Shown here: one piece after another, positions 8,280 to 16,815 of the stretch
Layout: each line of letters starts with the position of its first letter
Numbering within the stretch: the stretch's first letter is position 1
NCBI GenBank assembly: GCA_946482585.1
Contig: CAMLSI010000009.1
Span: forward strand, 1 to 29,590
Origin: an uncultured Lysobacteraceae bacterium
Lineage (GTDB): Bacteria; Pseudomonadota; Gammaproteobacteria; Xanthomonadales; Rhodanobacteraceae
DNA: 29,590 nucleotides
Reading direction: 5' to 3'
Notes under the pieces: model-generated
What the model was told of the DNA's origin: nothing
Databases searched by the model: none
Seen by the model: the letters and a program-made list of their open reading frames with translations, nothing else
Translations under genes and position numbers: made by a program

Positions 8280-9953
8280 TCACGCGTCGCAGCGCCGCCA
8301 GCGATACCAATCCAGCGTAGCGGCGAGCAGACGAGTCTCGGTTTCGGCCTGTAGCGCAAGGAAATCCGACTCGTTCGGCGCGCGCTGCAGTTGCTGCGAG
8401 AGGCGCTGCAGATGTTCCAGCAGTTCCGCACAGGCCAACGCGCGCAGCCGGTGCTTGAAAACGCAGCGTTGCGCCTGCAGCGCGAGCGCGACCACCGGTG
8501 CGAGCACGGCCAGCAGCGCGAACGCCGCGGCGACCGTGCCCGCGAAGTGCACAGCCGGCGTCGGCAGGATCAGCGTCGCCGCCAGGACGACCGCCGCGAA
8601 CGCGCCGAGCCATGCGACCTGTCGGCTGACCTCCCGCAGGTGCTGCTGTATCTGCTGGAACTTGGCGCGGTAGACGGCGAGCTGACCGGTGGTCGCGTGT
8701 TCGAGCCGCTCGCGTCGGTAGCGATCGCGTGCTTCTTGCCAGTCCGAAGGGCGACGCTGGTCGCGCAACCTCCGCCAATGGGCAACCGCGAGCGTCTGCG
8801 CCAGAGGACGAAGGTCGTCGGGCAGCGGCGCGGTCACGAGGAATTCGAACCCGTGCCGCTGGCCCGCGAACGGCGGAACCGCCGAGTCCCGATCGCCGTC
8901 CGCCGGGGCGAAGGTCAACGCGCTGCGTGCGAGTTCGGCCGCGAGATGCAGATCGGTCCAGCGCTGGCGCAGCGAGCTCGTCGCGTTCGCCGACAGCGCG
9001 CGCCGCGAGAGGAAAATGCCGGCCGCGAGCGGCAGAAGGGTGGCCGGCAACAGCAGCCAGGCCGACGCACCGTCGATGCCATTCCGGAACAGATGCACAA
9101 GTACTAAAAGTGTTGTAGCCGCGGCGATGCAGGCGATGTGCGTGCGAACGATGGCCTTGCTGGCCTTTGCGCACTGTTCGTTGCAAGCCTGCGCGTGGCG
9201 GCCGCAGTCGGCCGCGACGCGCTCCGCGAGATCGTCGAGCGCGATCGCCGGCAGCGGAACGACGGCGGGCAGTCGCGGCGGCGCCCAGCTCAGGTCTCGC
9301 GGATAGCGCAGTTCGTCGTAGACATGCAGCTTCTGGTTTTCGTCGATCCAGAACGTCAGCGCATACAGCGGCTTGCCGCAGCGCAGCGCGTGCTCGGCGA
9401 ATTCGTTCGTTCGACCGGGCTTGCCCAGACCATCGCGGTGCTTCGGTTGCAGGATCACGGCGATATCGGCCTGGCGCAGGATGGCCGCGGTCGTCTCGGC
9501 AAAGCGCGCTGCACGCTCCGAGGCCAGCGTCACGACGCGTTCTTCCAGCACCGATGCGCGCTGCAGTCGCTGTTGCGCCTTTTCGCGCTGCGCCGGGGAA
9601 AAGTCGTCATCGAACGGCGCACGCGGACTTCGGGCCGCGAGAAATTCATCACGCGCCTGCGGCAGGAAAACGCGCAAAGCGATTCCGTTGTTGTCGCAGG
9701 CATCGGCCAGAATACCCTCGCCACCGCTGCCGATCTGCATCACGCCGACGAAGAAATGGCCGTCATGCAACGACACGCGCGGATGGGCGCGCAGCTGGCT
9801 CAACTTCTGCGTGACCTGGCGCGTCAGTTCTTCGGCGAATTTCGCGCGACGCTGCGGATCGCCGATACCGGGGAACAGATCGCGCGCGCCGGCGAAGCCG
9901 AGGTGCACGGCGCACGCGTGCGCGACGGGCGCGCTGTTCTCGCTCACGATCAT
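8280..9953 (-). CDS. SLOG-like domain protein with two paired membrane segments
   Basis: A 557-residue protein, not recognised as a named gene. Residues 15-235 follow the layout of SLOG (DprA/LOG-like Rossmann) proteins: LGFAGARDLF at the first strand-turn, GSGGEGILADACDNNGIALR and FLPQARDEF in the middle, and ILRQADIAVILQ...GRTNEFAEHALRCGKPLYAL near the end. Two hydrophobic hairpins follow, about 270-288/297-314 and 446-464/468-492, separated by a charged, helical region with many Arg, Glu and Gln. SLOG domains with two-helix (SLATT-type) membrane partners are predicted conflict systems that sense a nucleotide signal and act on the membrane; applying this here is inference. The ATG at 9953 is the best start: a TTG at 10073 would add 40 unlike residues, and AGG lies eight bases before 9953. 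No partner nucleotidyltransferase gene is adjacent. Confidence 0.6.
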   Translation of the reverse strand: MIVSENSAPVAHACAVHLGFAGARDLFPGIGDPQRRAKFAEELTRQVTQKLSQLRAHPRVSLHDGHFFVGVMQIGSGGEGILADACDNNGIALRVFLPQARDEFLAARSPRAPFDDDFSPAQREKAQQRLQRASVLEERVVTLASERAARFAETTAAILRQADIAVILQPKHRDGLGKPGRTNEFAEHALRCGKPLYALTFWIDENQKLHVYDELRYPRDLSWAPPRLPAVVPLPAIALDDLAERVAADCGRHAQACNEQCAKASKAIVRTHIACIAAATTLLVLVHLFRNGIDGASAWLLLPATLLPLAAGIFLSRRALSANATSSLRQRWTDLHLAAELARSALTFAPADGDRDSAVPPFAGQRHGFEFLVTAPLPDDLRPLAQTLAVAHWRRLRDQRRPSDWQEARDRYRRERLEHATTGQLAVYRAKFQQIQQHLREVSRQVAWLGAFAAVVLAATLILPTPAVHFAGTVAAAFALLAVLAPVVALALQAQRCVFKHRLRALACAELLEHLQRLSQQLQRAPNESDFLALQAETETRLLAATLDWYRWRRCDA

Positions 9954-10168
9954 GCGGCAGGCCTGGCGTAAGGCGTCGCTCGGCGAGCGATACGGAACGC
10001 GGGCAGGATTCCGGGGCGGACTCCGAACCGAGGTGGCGCGCTGGCAACTCGAATCATCGCCTCTCCCTGGCAACGGCAGCGCGCGGTCTCGCGCCGAACC
10101 GGACCAGAGTAGCGCGAAGCCGCGGCGTGCGGAATCGTGTCGCGCCGGTCGCAGGAATCGAGCGGGCG

Positions 10169-11515
10169 CTATTTGCCGATGCAGAAGCTCGAGAAGATCG
10201 CTCCGAGAAGATCGTCGCTCGTGAATTCGCCGGTCAGCTCGCCGAGGTCGCGCTGGGCGTGACGGAGTTCTTCGGCGGCGAGTTCGCCCGCGTTCCGTCC
10301 GACCAGCGCGAATTCGGCGGCGGCGAGATGGGCCGCGACGCGTTCGAGCGCGACCACGTGGCGCGTGCGCGCGCTGAAGGCGCCGCGGCTGGCGTCGCCG
10401 GCGCCCGACAGCTGCTTGAGTTCGTGACGCAGCAGATCGAGGCCGGCGCCGGTGCGTGCGGATGCGTCGATGCGGACAGTGCCGGCGTGGTCGAGCCGCT
10501 GCGGCGGCGTCTGGGCGAGGTCGATCTTGTTGCAGACCAGGATGCGTGTCTGGCCGGATTGCGCGGGGCCGAGCAGCGCAAGATCCTCGTCGAGGTGATC
10601 GGCATCGGTCACGAGCAATGCGACGTCGGCACGCTCCAGTTCAGTGCGCGCGCGGCGTATGCCTTCGCGCTCGACGACGTCCGCGGAATCGCGCAGGCCC
10701 GCCGTGTCGACGAGCGTCAACAGCACGCCGTCCAGCTGGATGTTCTCGCGCAGCACGTCGCGCGTGGTGCCGGCGATCGGCGTCACGATGGCGCGGTCGT
10801 GCGCGGCGAGTGCGTTTAGCAGACTCGACTTGCCGGCATTCGGACGGCCGACGATGACGACGTGCAGGCCGTCGGCGAGACGCACGCCGCGGCGTGTCGC
10901 CGCGAGCAGCGTGGAGAGTTCGTCGCTGACCGAATCTAGCCGTTCGCGCAATTCCGGCGCCGCGAGGAAATCGATCTCTTCTTCGGGAAAATCGATCGCG
11001 GCCTCGATATAGACGCGCAGATCGATCAGGTTTTTCAGCAGATGCGTGACGCGCATCGAGAACTCGCCGTCGAGCGAGCGCAGTGCCGCGCGGGCGGCGG
11101 CTTCGGACTGGCTCGCGATCAGATCGGCGATCGCCTCCGCCTGGGCGAGATCGAGCTTGCCGTTGAGGAAGGCGCGTTCCGAAAACTCGCCGGCGCGCGC
11201 GGGCCGGGCGCCGAGTTCGCAGACGCGGCGCAGCAACAGGTCGAGCACGACGGGGGAGCCGTGCGTCTGCAGCTCCACCACGTCTTCGCCGGTGAACGAA
11301 TTTGGTTGTGGAAAATGCAGCAGGATTCCCCTGTCGACGAGCGCACCCGCACCATCGCGGAACGCGCAGTAGTGCGCGTGGCGGGCACGCGGCACGCGGC
11401 CGAGCAGGGTCGCTGCAATGGCGCCGGCAGCGGGGCCGGAGATACGCAGGATGCCGATGCCGCCGGAGCCCGGTGCGGTCGCGATCGCGGCGATGGTTTC
11501 GGCGTTGGCGATCAT
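10169..11515 (-). CDS. mnmE: tRNA modification GTPase MnmE
   Basis: With MnmG (not in this window) MnmE installs the aminomethyl or carboxymethylaminomethyl group on uridine 34 of certain tRNAs. The 448 residues show the folate-binding N-terminal domain (TIAAIATAPGSGGIGILRIS), a helical domain and an inserted G domain: GRPNAGKS at 223-230, TTRD at 250-253, DTAGLR at 270-275 and NKID at 329-332. The protein ends in the catalytic CIGK motif. The ATG at 11515 has AGG six bases upstream. It follows yidC on the same strand, with a strong hairpin but no T-tract between, so read-through from yidC is likely. Confidence 0.97.
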   Translation of the reverse strand: MIANAETIAAIATAPGSGGIGILRISGPAAGAIAATLLGRVPRARHAHYCAFRDGAGALVDRGILLHFPQPNSFTGEDVVELQTHGSPVVLDLLLRRVCELGARPARAGEFSERAFLNGKLDLAQAEAIADLIASQSEAAARAALRSLDGEFSMRVTHLLKNLIDLRVYIEAAIDFPEEEIDFLAAPELRERLDSVSDELSTLLAATRRGVRLADGLHVVIVGRPNAGKSSLLNALAAHDRAIVTPIAGTTRDVLRENIQLDGVLLTLVDTAGLRDSADVVEREGIRRARTELERADVALLVTDADHLDEDLALLGPAQSGQTRILVCNKIDLAQTPPQRLDHAGTVRIDASARTGAGLDLLRHELKQLSGAGDASRGAFSARTRHVVALERVAAHLAAAEFALVGRNAGELAAEELRHAQRDLGELTGEFTSDDLLGAIFSSFCIGK

Positions 11516-11582
11516 GGCGAGCCTGCGCTGCGGTCGCCGGGGGTCGGAGCGGGCGGCGCCGGCGCGCCGCGGACGGAATCGG

Positions 11583-11612
11583 GCGGCGTCCGCGCCGTTG
11601 CGCGGACGCCGC
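11583..11612 (-). repeat. 13-bp perfect hairpin between yidC and mnmE
   Basis: GCGGCGTCCGCGC (11583-11595) and GCGCGGACGCCGC (11600-11612) pair perfectly around a four-base loop, seven bases past the yidC stop. No T-tract follows in the direction of transcription, so it may weaken or process the transcript rather than end it. Confidence 0.55.
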
Positions 11613-11618
11613 GAAACA

Positions 11619-13331
11619 TCAGGCCTTGTCGGTCGCCTCGATGCGGCGCGTGATGATCCACTGCTGCAGCAGCGACGTCATGCCGTTCACGGTCCAGTAG
11701 AGCACGAGGCCGGCCGGGAAGAACGCGAACATGATCGAGAACACCACCGGCATGATCTTCATCATGCGCGCCTGGACCGGGTCCATGCCCGTCGTCGGCG
11801 TGAGGTACTGGGTTGCGATCATCGTCGCGGCGTTGAGGATCGGCAGCACGAAGTACGGATCGGGCGCGGTGAGGTTCTGGATCCAGAGGAAGAACGGTGC
11901 CTGGCGCAACTCCACGCTTTCGACCAGCACCCAGTACAGCGCGAAGAACACCGGAATCTGCACCAGCATCGGCAGGCAGCTGCCCAGCGGGTTGATCTTC
12001 TCTTTCTGGAACAGCTCCATCTGCGCCTGGGCCATCTTCTGGCGGTCGTCGCCATAGCGGTCCTTGAGCGCCTGGATACGCGGCTGCAGCTTGCGCATCT
12101 TCGCCATCGAGCGGTACTGCGCTTCGCTCAGCTTGAAGAAGACCGCCTTGATCAGCAGCACGAGCAGGATGATCGCGAAGCCCCAGTTGCCGGTCAGGCG
12201 GTAGAAAAACGCGAGTACGATGTACAACAGCTCGGAAATGAAATCGAGGATGCCGTAATCGACCGTCTTGGCGAGCCCCGGGGCCACATCATCGAGGCTG
12301 CTCTGCAGTTTCGGGCCGACGTAGAGGCGGGCCTCGCTCGTTACGGTTCCGCCGGGCGGCACGTTCAGCGCCGGACCCATGCTGCGGATCGTGAAGCGCG
12401 GATAGGTTCCGTCGCGGACTTCGGTCGAATAGGTTTCGGCGGAGTTCTGCGGCGGCAGCCACGCGGCGAAGAAGTAATGCTGCAGCATCGCGATCCAGCC
12501 GCCGGTGACGGTGCGGTTCTGCATCGGCGATTTTACAAATTTATCAAATGCTAGTTTCTGGAACTTGTCGTCCGGCGAATACCAGGCCGCGCCGGTGAAG
12601 CTGTAGCTCTGCGGGTTCGTGATCGAACCGAAGAAACCGTGCTTCGCGGACGGCGGAATCACGCGCTGCAGCTGACGGTAGGCATTGCCCTGCCAGGCGG
12701 CGCTGCCGTCGTTCTTGATTTCCTGGCGGGTCGCGAGGACGTAGCTGCCGCGTTCGAGCACGAACACCTTGCGTACGGCCAGACCGCTCGCCGGATCGGT
12801 CCAGGTGAACGGCACTTCGAGACGGCCCTGGTCCGGTGCCAGCGCGTAGCTCTTCTGCTCCGCGATGAACGGATCCTGGTGGCTCGCGGCCTTGGCCGAC
12901 TCGGCGGCGCTCGCGAAGCCCGACTGCGCGACGAAAAAGTGATCCGCGCTGTCGTCGAGCAGACGAACCGGATGCGCGTAGTCCTTGGGCTGCTGCGGAT
13001 AGGCGAGCAGATCCGCGCGAACGACGGTCGCGCCGCGCGTGTCGATCCAGAGCTTGAGTACGTCGTTACTGATTTCGACGAGTTCGCCCTTGCCGTCGGG
13101 CGTCGCGCCCGGGACGGCGGCCGGCGCGGCGTTGGTCGCGGACGTCGCCGTGGCGCTGGGCACTTCGCTGCTCGCGGCGGCGGCAGGACTGCCGTCGGCC
13201 GGCGGGGCTGGTAGCGCGGTCTCGCCGGTGGCGCTCGCGGCAGGCCGCGCATAGTCCTGCTGCCACTGGTTCCAGACCAGATACGAGACGAGCAGCAGCG
13301 CAATCAACAGGATGGAGCGCGGATTATTCAT
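11619..13331 (-). CDS. yidC: membrane protein insertase YidC
   Basis: Inner-membrane insertase of the YidC/Oxa1/Alb3 family, working alone or with SecYEG. The 570 residues start MNNPRSILLIALLLVSYLVW (first membrane helix), then a low-complexity Ala/Pro stretch and a large periplasmic beta domain to about residue 350. The conserved core follows: NWGFAIILLVLLIKAVFF, SMAKMRKLQPRIQALKDRYG, NPLGSCLPMLVQIPVFFALY, SVELRQAPFFLWI and FPAGLVLYWTVNG. Lys395 occupies the position of the TM2 Arg366 of E. coli. The first ATG is at 13331; an in-frame TTG four codons upstream is less likely. The expected yidD gene upstream is missing. Confidence 0.97.
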   Translation of the reverse strand: MNNPRSILLIALLLVSYLVWNQWQQDYARPAASATGETALPAPPADGSPAAAASSEVPSATATSATNAAPAAVPGATPDGKGELVEISNDVLKLWIDTRGATVVRADLLAYPQQPKDYAHPVRLLDDSADHFFVAQSGFASAAESAKAASHQDPFIAEQKSYALAPDQGRLEVPFTWTDPASGLAVRKVFVLERGSYVLATRQEIKNDGSAAWQGNAYRQLQRVIPPSAKHGFFGSITNPQSYSFTGAAWYSPDDKFQKLAFDKFVKSPMQNRTVTGGWIAMLQHYFFAAWLPPQNSAETYSTEVRDGTYPRFTIRSMGPALNVPPGGTVTSEARLYVGPKLQSSLDDVAPGLAKTVDYGILDFISELLYIVLAFFYRLTGNWGFAIILLVLLIKAVFFKLSEAQYRSMAKMRKLQPRIQALKDRYGDDRQKMAQAQMELFQKEKINPLGSCLPMLVQIPVFFALYWVLVESVELRQAPFFLWIQNLTAPDPYFVLPILNAATMIATQYLTPTTGMDPVQARMMKIMPVVFSIMFAFFPAGLVLYWTVNGMTSLLQQWIITRRIEATDKA

Positions 13332-13350
13332 TGGGATAGGCAAGGGCTGT

Positions 13351-13369
13351 CGTCGGGCAGGGCCCGACG
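13351..13369 (-). repeat. hairpin in the yidC leader
   Basis: CGTCGGGC, loop AGG and GCCCGACG form a perfect 8-bp stem 19 bases upstream of the yidC ATG, between rnpA and yidC. It could modulate yidC expression or processing of the rpmH-rnpA-yidC transcript. No T-tract is present. Confidence 0.4.
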
Positions 13370-13457
13370 CGGATGGGGACGCTACGAAGGCGGATCAAGG
13401 CGGATCGACCGCAAGCGGCAAGCCGACCGCGCATTGTGCCGGGCGGTTGTTGCGGCA

Positions 13458-13811
13458 TCAACGCTGCGCGCGCGGCAATCGGCTCCAGAGCAGCTCGAGA
13501 TCGGCCAGAAGTTCGCTGCCCGATGCGGCAACGGCCGCACTGCGCGCGATGAGGAGTACATCGACGCCCGCGAGGTTTGCGCGATGGCGGCGGAAGCTCT
13601 CGCGTGCGAGCCGTTTGAGACGATTGCGTTGCACCGCCAGTTTCGAGACGCGACGAGACACCGCCAACCCGAGGCGGGCGACGGTGTCTTCGGTGCTACG
13701 GTATTCGGCGCTGAAATAGCGGCTGCCGATTCGACGGCTAGCCTGGCGCAAGCGGGCGAAATCGCCCGGCTTGAGCAACCGCGCGGCGCGCGGGAAGCGA
13801 GACGCTCCCAT
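13458..13811 (-). CDS. rnpA: ribonuclease P protein component
   Basis: Small basic protein that binds the RNase P RNA and helps it cut the 5' leader from precursor tRNAs. At 117 residues it has the family signature RNRLKRLARESFRRH (RNR at 62-64), preceded by RLGLAVSRRVSKLAVQ. Between its start and the rpmH stop there are 20 bases, the usual rpmH-rnpA arrangement, and both probably share the promoter upstream of rpmH. The distance to yidC is only 126 bases and contains no yidD. Confidence 0.95.
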   Translation of the reverse strand: MGASRFPRAARLLKPGDFARLRQASRRIGSRYFSAEYRSTEDTVARLGLAVSRRVSKLAVQRNRLKRLARESFRRHRANLAGVDVLLIARSAAVAASGSELLADLELLWSRLPRAQR

Positions 13812-13831
13812 TCAGCCGCGGATCGAAGGTT

Positions 13832-13966
13832 TCAGACGGCGAGACGCTTGCGGCCTTTGGCGCGGCGAGCGTTGATGATCTTGCGGCCGTTCTTGGTCTT
13901 CATGCGGGCGCGGAAGCCATGATCGCGGGCGCGCTTGAGGCGGCTGGGCTGGTACGTACGCTTCAT
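13832..13966 (-). CDS. rpmH: 50S ribosomal protein L34
   Basis: Ribosomal protein L34, 44 residues, very basic, beginning [20 protein letters not shown] and including [20 protein letters not shown]. The ATG at 13966 has GGAG eight bases upstream. A longer open frame upstream is not ribosomal. It is the first gene of the leftward rpmH-rnpA-yidC cluster beside dnaA. Confidence 0.98.
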   Translation of the reverse strand: MKRTYQPSRLKRARDHGFRARMKTKNGRKIINARRAKGRKRLAV

Positions 13967-14004
13967 GGCGTCGTCTCCGATGAAAGGGTGAGAAAAGGGG
14001 CGGG

Positions 14005-14034
14005 AGAATAGTGTCGCCGCCGCCGCAGTGTCAA
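14005..14034 (-). promoter_or_regulatory. rpmH promoter
   Basis: On the minus strand TTGACA (14034-14029), an 18-base spacer and TATTCT (14010-14005) make a near-consensus sigma-70 promoter. The start point would be near 13998, about 30 bases before the rpmH ATG. It is the only promoter in the window with a perfect -35 box. Confidence 0.7.
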
Positions 14035-14065
14035 GCCGCGCGTGGCGGAAAATCGAGCGTCGGCG

Positions 14066-14071
14066 TAGACT
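14066..14071 (+). promoter_or_regulatory. candidate dnaA -10 box
   Basis: TAGACT, identical to the xth -10 box, lies 51 bases before the dnaA ATG in the rpmH-dnaA gap. No good -35 box is seen, and no DnaA box is visible in this gap. Confidence 0.35.
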
Positions 14072-14122
14072 TCCGCGCCCTGCCGGGCCCGCCCCGGCAC
14101 CCCGCCCGTCGACGAGGAAGTA

Positions 14123-15475
14123 ATGAGCGAACTCTGGCGGCGCTGTCTGGAACGCCTGGAAGGCGAGTTCGGCGCTGAAGATATCCACACCTATCTCAAA
14201 CCGCTACAGCCGGCGGAGAGCGAAGACGGTCTGCGCCTGCTCGCGCCGAACGCGTACACGCTGGAGCGCATCGAGCATGAGTTCCTGCCGCGCATCCGCG
14301 CGGTGCTGAACCATCTCGCCGCGCGGCCGATACCGGTGCGTCTCGAGGTGGGTACGCTGAGCGCGCGCCGAACCGCCGCGCCGAAGGCTGCGCCCGTGCG
14401 GAACGGTGTGCCGCCGGCGTCGCCGGTCGAGGCAACGCCGGCGCCGGCGGAGTTCGACGGCAATCTGGACCCGAACTACACCTTCGACAGTTTCGTCGAA
14501 GGTAAGTCGAATCAGCTCGGCAAGGCCGCCGCGATCCAGGTCGCGACGAATCCCGGCCGCGCCTACAATCCATTGCTGCTCTACGGCGGCACCGGTCTCG
14601 GCAAGACCCATCTCATGCATGCCGCGGGCAACCTGATCCGCGAGAACAATCCCCGCACGAAGGTGATGTACCTGCGTTCCGAGCAGTTCGTGTCGGCGAT
14701 GATCGACGCGCTGCGCAACAAGAACATGGACGAGTTCAAGCGCCGTTTTCGCGAGGTCGACGCGCTGCTCATCGACGACATCCAGTTCTTCGCCGGCAAG
14801 AACACGACGCAGGAAGAGTTTTTCCATACGTTCAATGCGTTGTTCGAAGGCAAGCAGCAGATCATCCTGACCTGCGATCGGTATCCGAAGGAAGTCGACA
14901 ATCTCGAGCCGCGGCTGAAGTCTCGCCTCGGGTGGGGACTCTCGGTCGCGATCGAGCCACCGGATTTCGAGACACGCGCCGCGATCCTGCTGTCGAAGGC
15001 GCAATCCAAGGGGATGAATCTGCCCGAGGAAGTCGCGCTGCTGATCGCCAAGCGCATGCGTTCCAATGTCCGCGACCTCGAAGGCGCGCTCAACACGCTC
15101 GCGGCGCGGGGCAACTTTCTCGGTCGCGCGATCACGCTCGAGTTCGCACAGGAAACCTTGCGCGACCTGCTCACGGTGCACGCGCAGTCGATCACGGTGC
15201 CGAATATCCAGAAGACGGTCGCCGACTTCTACCAGCTGCGCCTGCAGGATCTGCTGTCCAAGCGCCGCTCGCGTTCGTTGGCGCGGCCAAGACAAGTGGC
15301 CATGGCATTGTCCAAGGAACTGACCGAACACAGCCTTCCCGAAATTGGTGAGGCCTTCGGCGGCCGCGATCACACGACCGTGCTGCACGCGTGCCGGACT
15401 ATCCGCGATCTCACCGAAACCGACGGAAAGCTGCGCCAGGACTACGAAAAACTGGTTCGCATCTTGACCGGGTGA
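14123..15475 (+). CDS. dnaA: chromosomal replication initiator DnaA
   Basis: AAA+ ATPase that binds DnaA boxes and melts the origin. The 450 residues comprise domain I ([14 protein letters not shown]), a Pro/Ala-rich linker at about 80-110, the AAA+ domain from about 115 ([16 protein letters not shown]) with Walker A GGTGLGKT (155-162) and Walker B LLIDDIQF (Asp218-Asp219), and the DNA-binding domain with the signature [15 protein letters not shown] from 413. GAGGAAG lies just upstream of the ATG. It is divergent from rpmH and 216 bases upstream of dnaN. All known essential motifs are intact. Confidence 0.98.
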   Translation: MSELWRRCLERLEGEFGAEDIHTYLKPLQPAESEDGLRLLAPNAYTLERIEHEFLPRIRAVLNHLAARPIPVRLEVGTLSARRTAAPKAAPVRNGVPPASPVEATPAPAEFDGNLDPNYTFDSFVEGKSNQLGKAAAIQVATNPGRAYNPLLLYGGTGLGKTHLMHAAGNLIRENNPRTKVMYLRSEQFVSAMIDALRNKNMDEFKRRFREVDALLIDDIQFFAGKNTTQEEFFHTFNALFEGKQQIILTCDRYPKEVDNLEPRLKSRLGWGLSVAIEPPDFETRAAILLSKAQSKGMNLPEEVALLIAKRMRSNVRDLEGALNTLAARGNFLGRAITLEFAQETLRDLLTVHAQSITVPNIQKTVADFYQLRLQDLLSKRRSRSLARPRQVAMALSKELTEHSLPEIGEAFGGRDHTTVLHACRTIRDLTETDGKLRQDYEKLVRILTG

Positions 15476-15480
15476 TTGCC

Positions 15481-15489
15481 TGTGGATAA
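15481..15489 (-). promoter_or_regulatory. DnaA box 1
   Basis: TGTGGATAA on the plus strand is the exact complement of the consensus DnaA box TTATCCACA. It lies six bases after the dnaA stop. Confidence 0.8.
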
Positions 15490-15515
15490 ACAGGGGGCAG
15501 AAGCGGGGATAGAAG

Positions 15516-15524
15516 TTATCCACA
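15516..15524 (+). promoter_or_regulatory. DnaA box 2
   Basis: TTATCCACA, a perfect consensus DnaA box, inverted relative to box 1. Confidence 0.8.
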
Positions 15525-15691
15525 GTTCATCGACAAGCGGGCCGGACGAAAGCAGCCATGTTTCAAAGTGGCTAAGCGACTGATACAGAAAAGAAATTCG
15601 GGGTAATCCCCAGTTTTTCGCGGTACAACAACCACTGAAACCTTCTTAAAAAGAACAAAAGCGTTCGTTAGAGAACCGGGAAACCCTGATC

Positions 15692-16792
15692 ATGCGATTC
15701 AGTCTGCAACGCGAAGCCTTGCTCAAGCCTCTGCAACAAGTCGTCGGCGTCGTGGAGCGGCGACAGACGCTGCCCGTGCTGGCGAACCTGCTGGTGAACG
15801 TGTCGGACGGACGCGTGTCGTTCACCGGCACTGACCTCGAAGTGGAAATGGTCGCGTCCGTGACTCCGAACACGAGCGAGCCGGGCGAGATCACGATCCC
15901 CGCGCGGAAGCTATTCGACATCTGCCGCGCACTGCCTGACGGCGTGTCGATCGATGTGAAGCTCAACGGCGATCGTGTCGTGGTGAGTGCCGGCCGCAGC
16001 CGCTTCACCCTGGCGACGCTGCCAGCCAGTGAGTTCCCGGTGATCGAAAGCATCGAGACCGTCGACAAGGTCGAGTTGCCGGAGGCGACGCTGAAGAACC
16101 TGATGGACCGCACCGCATTCGCGATGGCACATCAGGACGTGCGTTACTACTTGAACGGCATGCTGGTGGATCTGCGGGAAGACGCACTGCGCTGCGTCGC
16201 GACGGACGGGCATCGGCTCGCACTCGCCGAGACGAATGTCCAGGCGCGCATCACACAGCGGCGTCAAATCATCATTCCGCGCAAAGGCGTGCTCGAGCTG
16301 CAGGGTCTGTTCGAGAACGGCGACGGTGTCGTCAGTCTGGAGTTCGGAAAGAATCACCTGCGCGTTCGTCGCGGAGACGTGCAATTCACCTCCAAGCTGA
16401 TCGACGGGCGTTTCCCGGACTATGAAGCCGTGATTCCGATCGGCGCCGACAAGGAAGTACGGATCGGTCGTGAAGCGCTGCGCACGGCGCTGCAGCGCGC
16501 GGCAATCCTGTCCAACGAGAAATACCGCGGCGTGAAGCTCGACGTCGCACCGGGGCGCCTCGGGATCGTGGCCCACAACCCGGAACAGGAAGAGGCACAC
16601 GAAGAGCTCGAAGCGGATACCTCGGTGAGCGATCTCAGCGTCGGGTTCAACGTGAACTACCTGCTCGATGCGCTCAGCGCGCTGACGGGGGAAAATGTCG
16701 TCGTTTGCCTGCGCGACGGACAGTCGAGCTGTCTGTTGAAGGCCGTCGATTCCGAAGAGTCCCGACACGTGGTCATGCCGCTGCGTCTTTGA
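15692..16792 (+). CDS. dnaN: DNA polymerase III beta sliding clamp
   Basis: Processivity clamp of the replicase: a homodimeric ring that tethers polymerase III and other proteins to DNA. The 366 residues match the E. coli protein in length. Family landmarks are LPVLANLLV near residue 30, ALRCVATDGHRLAL, the ring-forming repeat of three domains and the C-terminal VVMPLRL that forms the partner-binding pocket. The start at 15692 gives MRFSLQREALLKPLQQV, as in relatives. It lies downstream of the presumed oriC and is followed by a strong intrinsic terminator, so it seems to be transcribed apart from recF. Confidence 0.98.
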   Translation: MRFSLQREALLKPLQQVVGVVERRQTLPVLANLLVNVSDGRVSFTGTDLEVEMVASVTPNTSEPGEITIPARKLFDICRALPDGVSIDVKLNGDRVVVSAGRSRFTLATLPASEFPVIESIETVDKVELPEATLKNLMDRTAFAMAHQDVRYYLNGMLVDLREDALRCVATDGHRLALAETNVQARITQRRQIIIPRKGVLELQGLFENGDGVVSLEFGKNHLRVRRGDVQFTSKLIDGRFPDYEAVIPIGADKEVRIGREALRTALQRAAILSNEKYRGVKLDVAPGRLGIVAHNPEQEEAHEELEADTSVSDLSVGFNVNYLLDALSALTGENVVVCLRDGQSSCLLKAVDSEESRHVVMPLRL

Positions 16793-16815
16793 CCCGCAAC
16801 TGCTATGACGAAAGA

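Larger units (their letters stand above)
15476..15691. other. oriC: probable oriC, dnaA-dnaN intergenic region
   Basis: This 216-base gap contains two perfect DnaA boxes in opposite orientation 26 bases apart, then A+T-rich stretches around 15580-15600 and 15636-15670, a GGGG-TAAT-CCCC inverted repeat (15600-15611) and a TTCTT-AAA-AAGAA repeat (15643-15655). Genes diverge on either side of the dnaA locus as expected at an origin. The region must also carry the dnaN leader. The rpmH-dnaA gap lacks DnaA boxes and is therefore the weaker candidate. Confidence 0.6.

Noticed and set aside
9138..9971. 277-codon plus-strand frame opposite the SLOG-like gene
   Set aside because: The minus-strand frame has a patterned Rossmann-like domain and clear membrane helices; the plus-strand one is Arg/Ala-rich noise.
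10074..10168. possible small gene between the SLOG-like gene and mnmE
   Set aside because: No frame with a start, SD and plausible composition was found in this gap.
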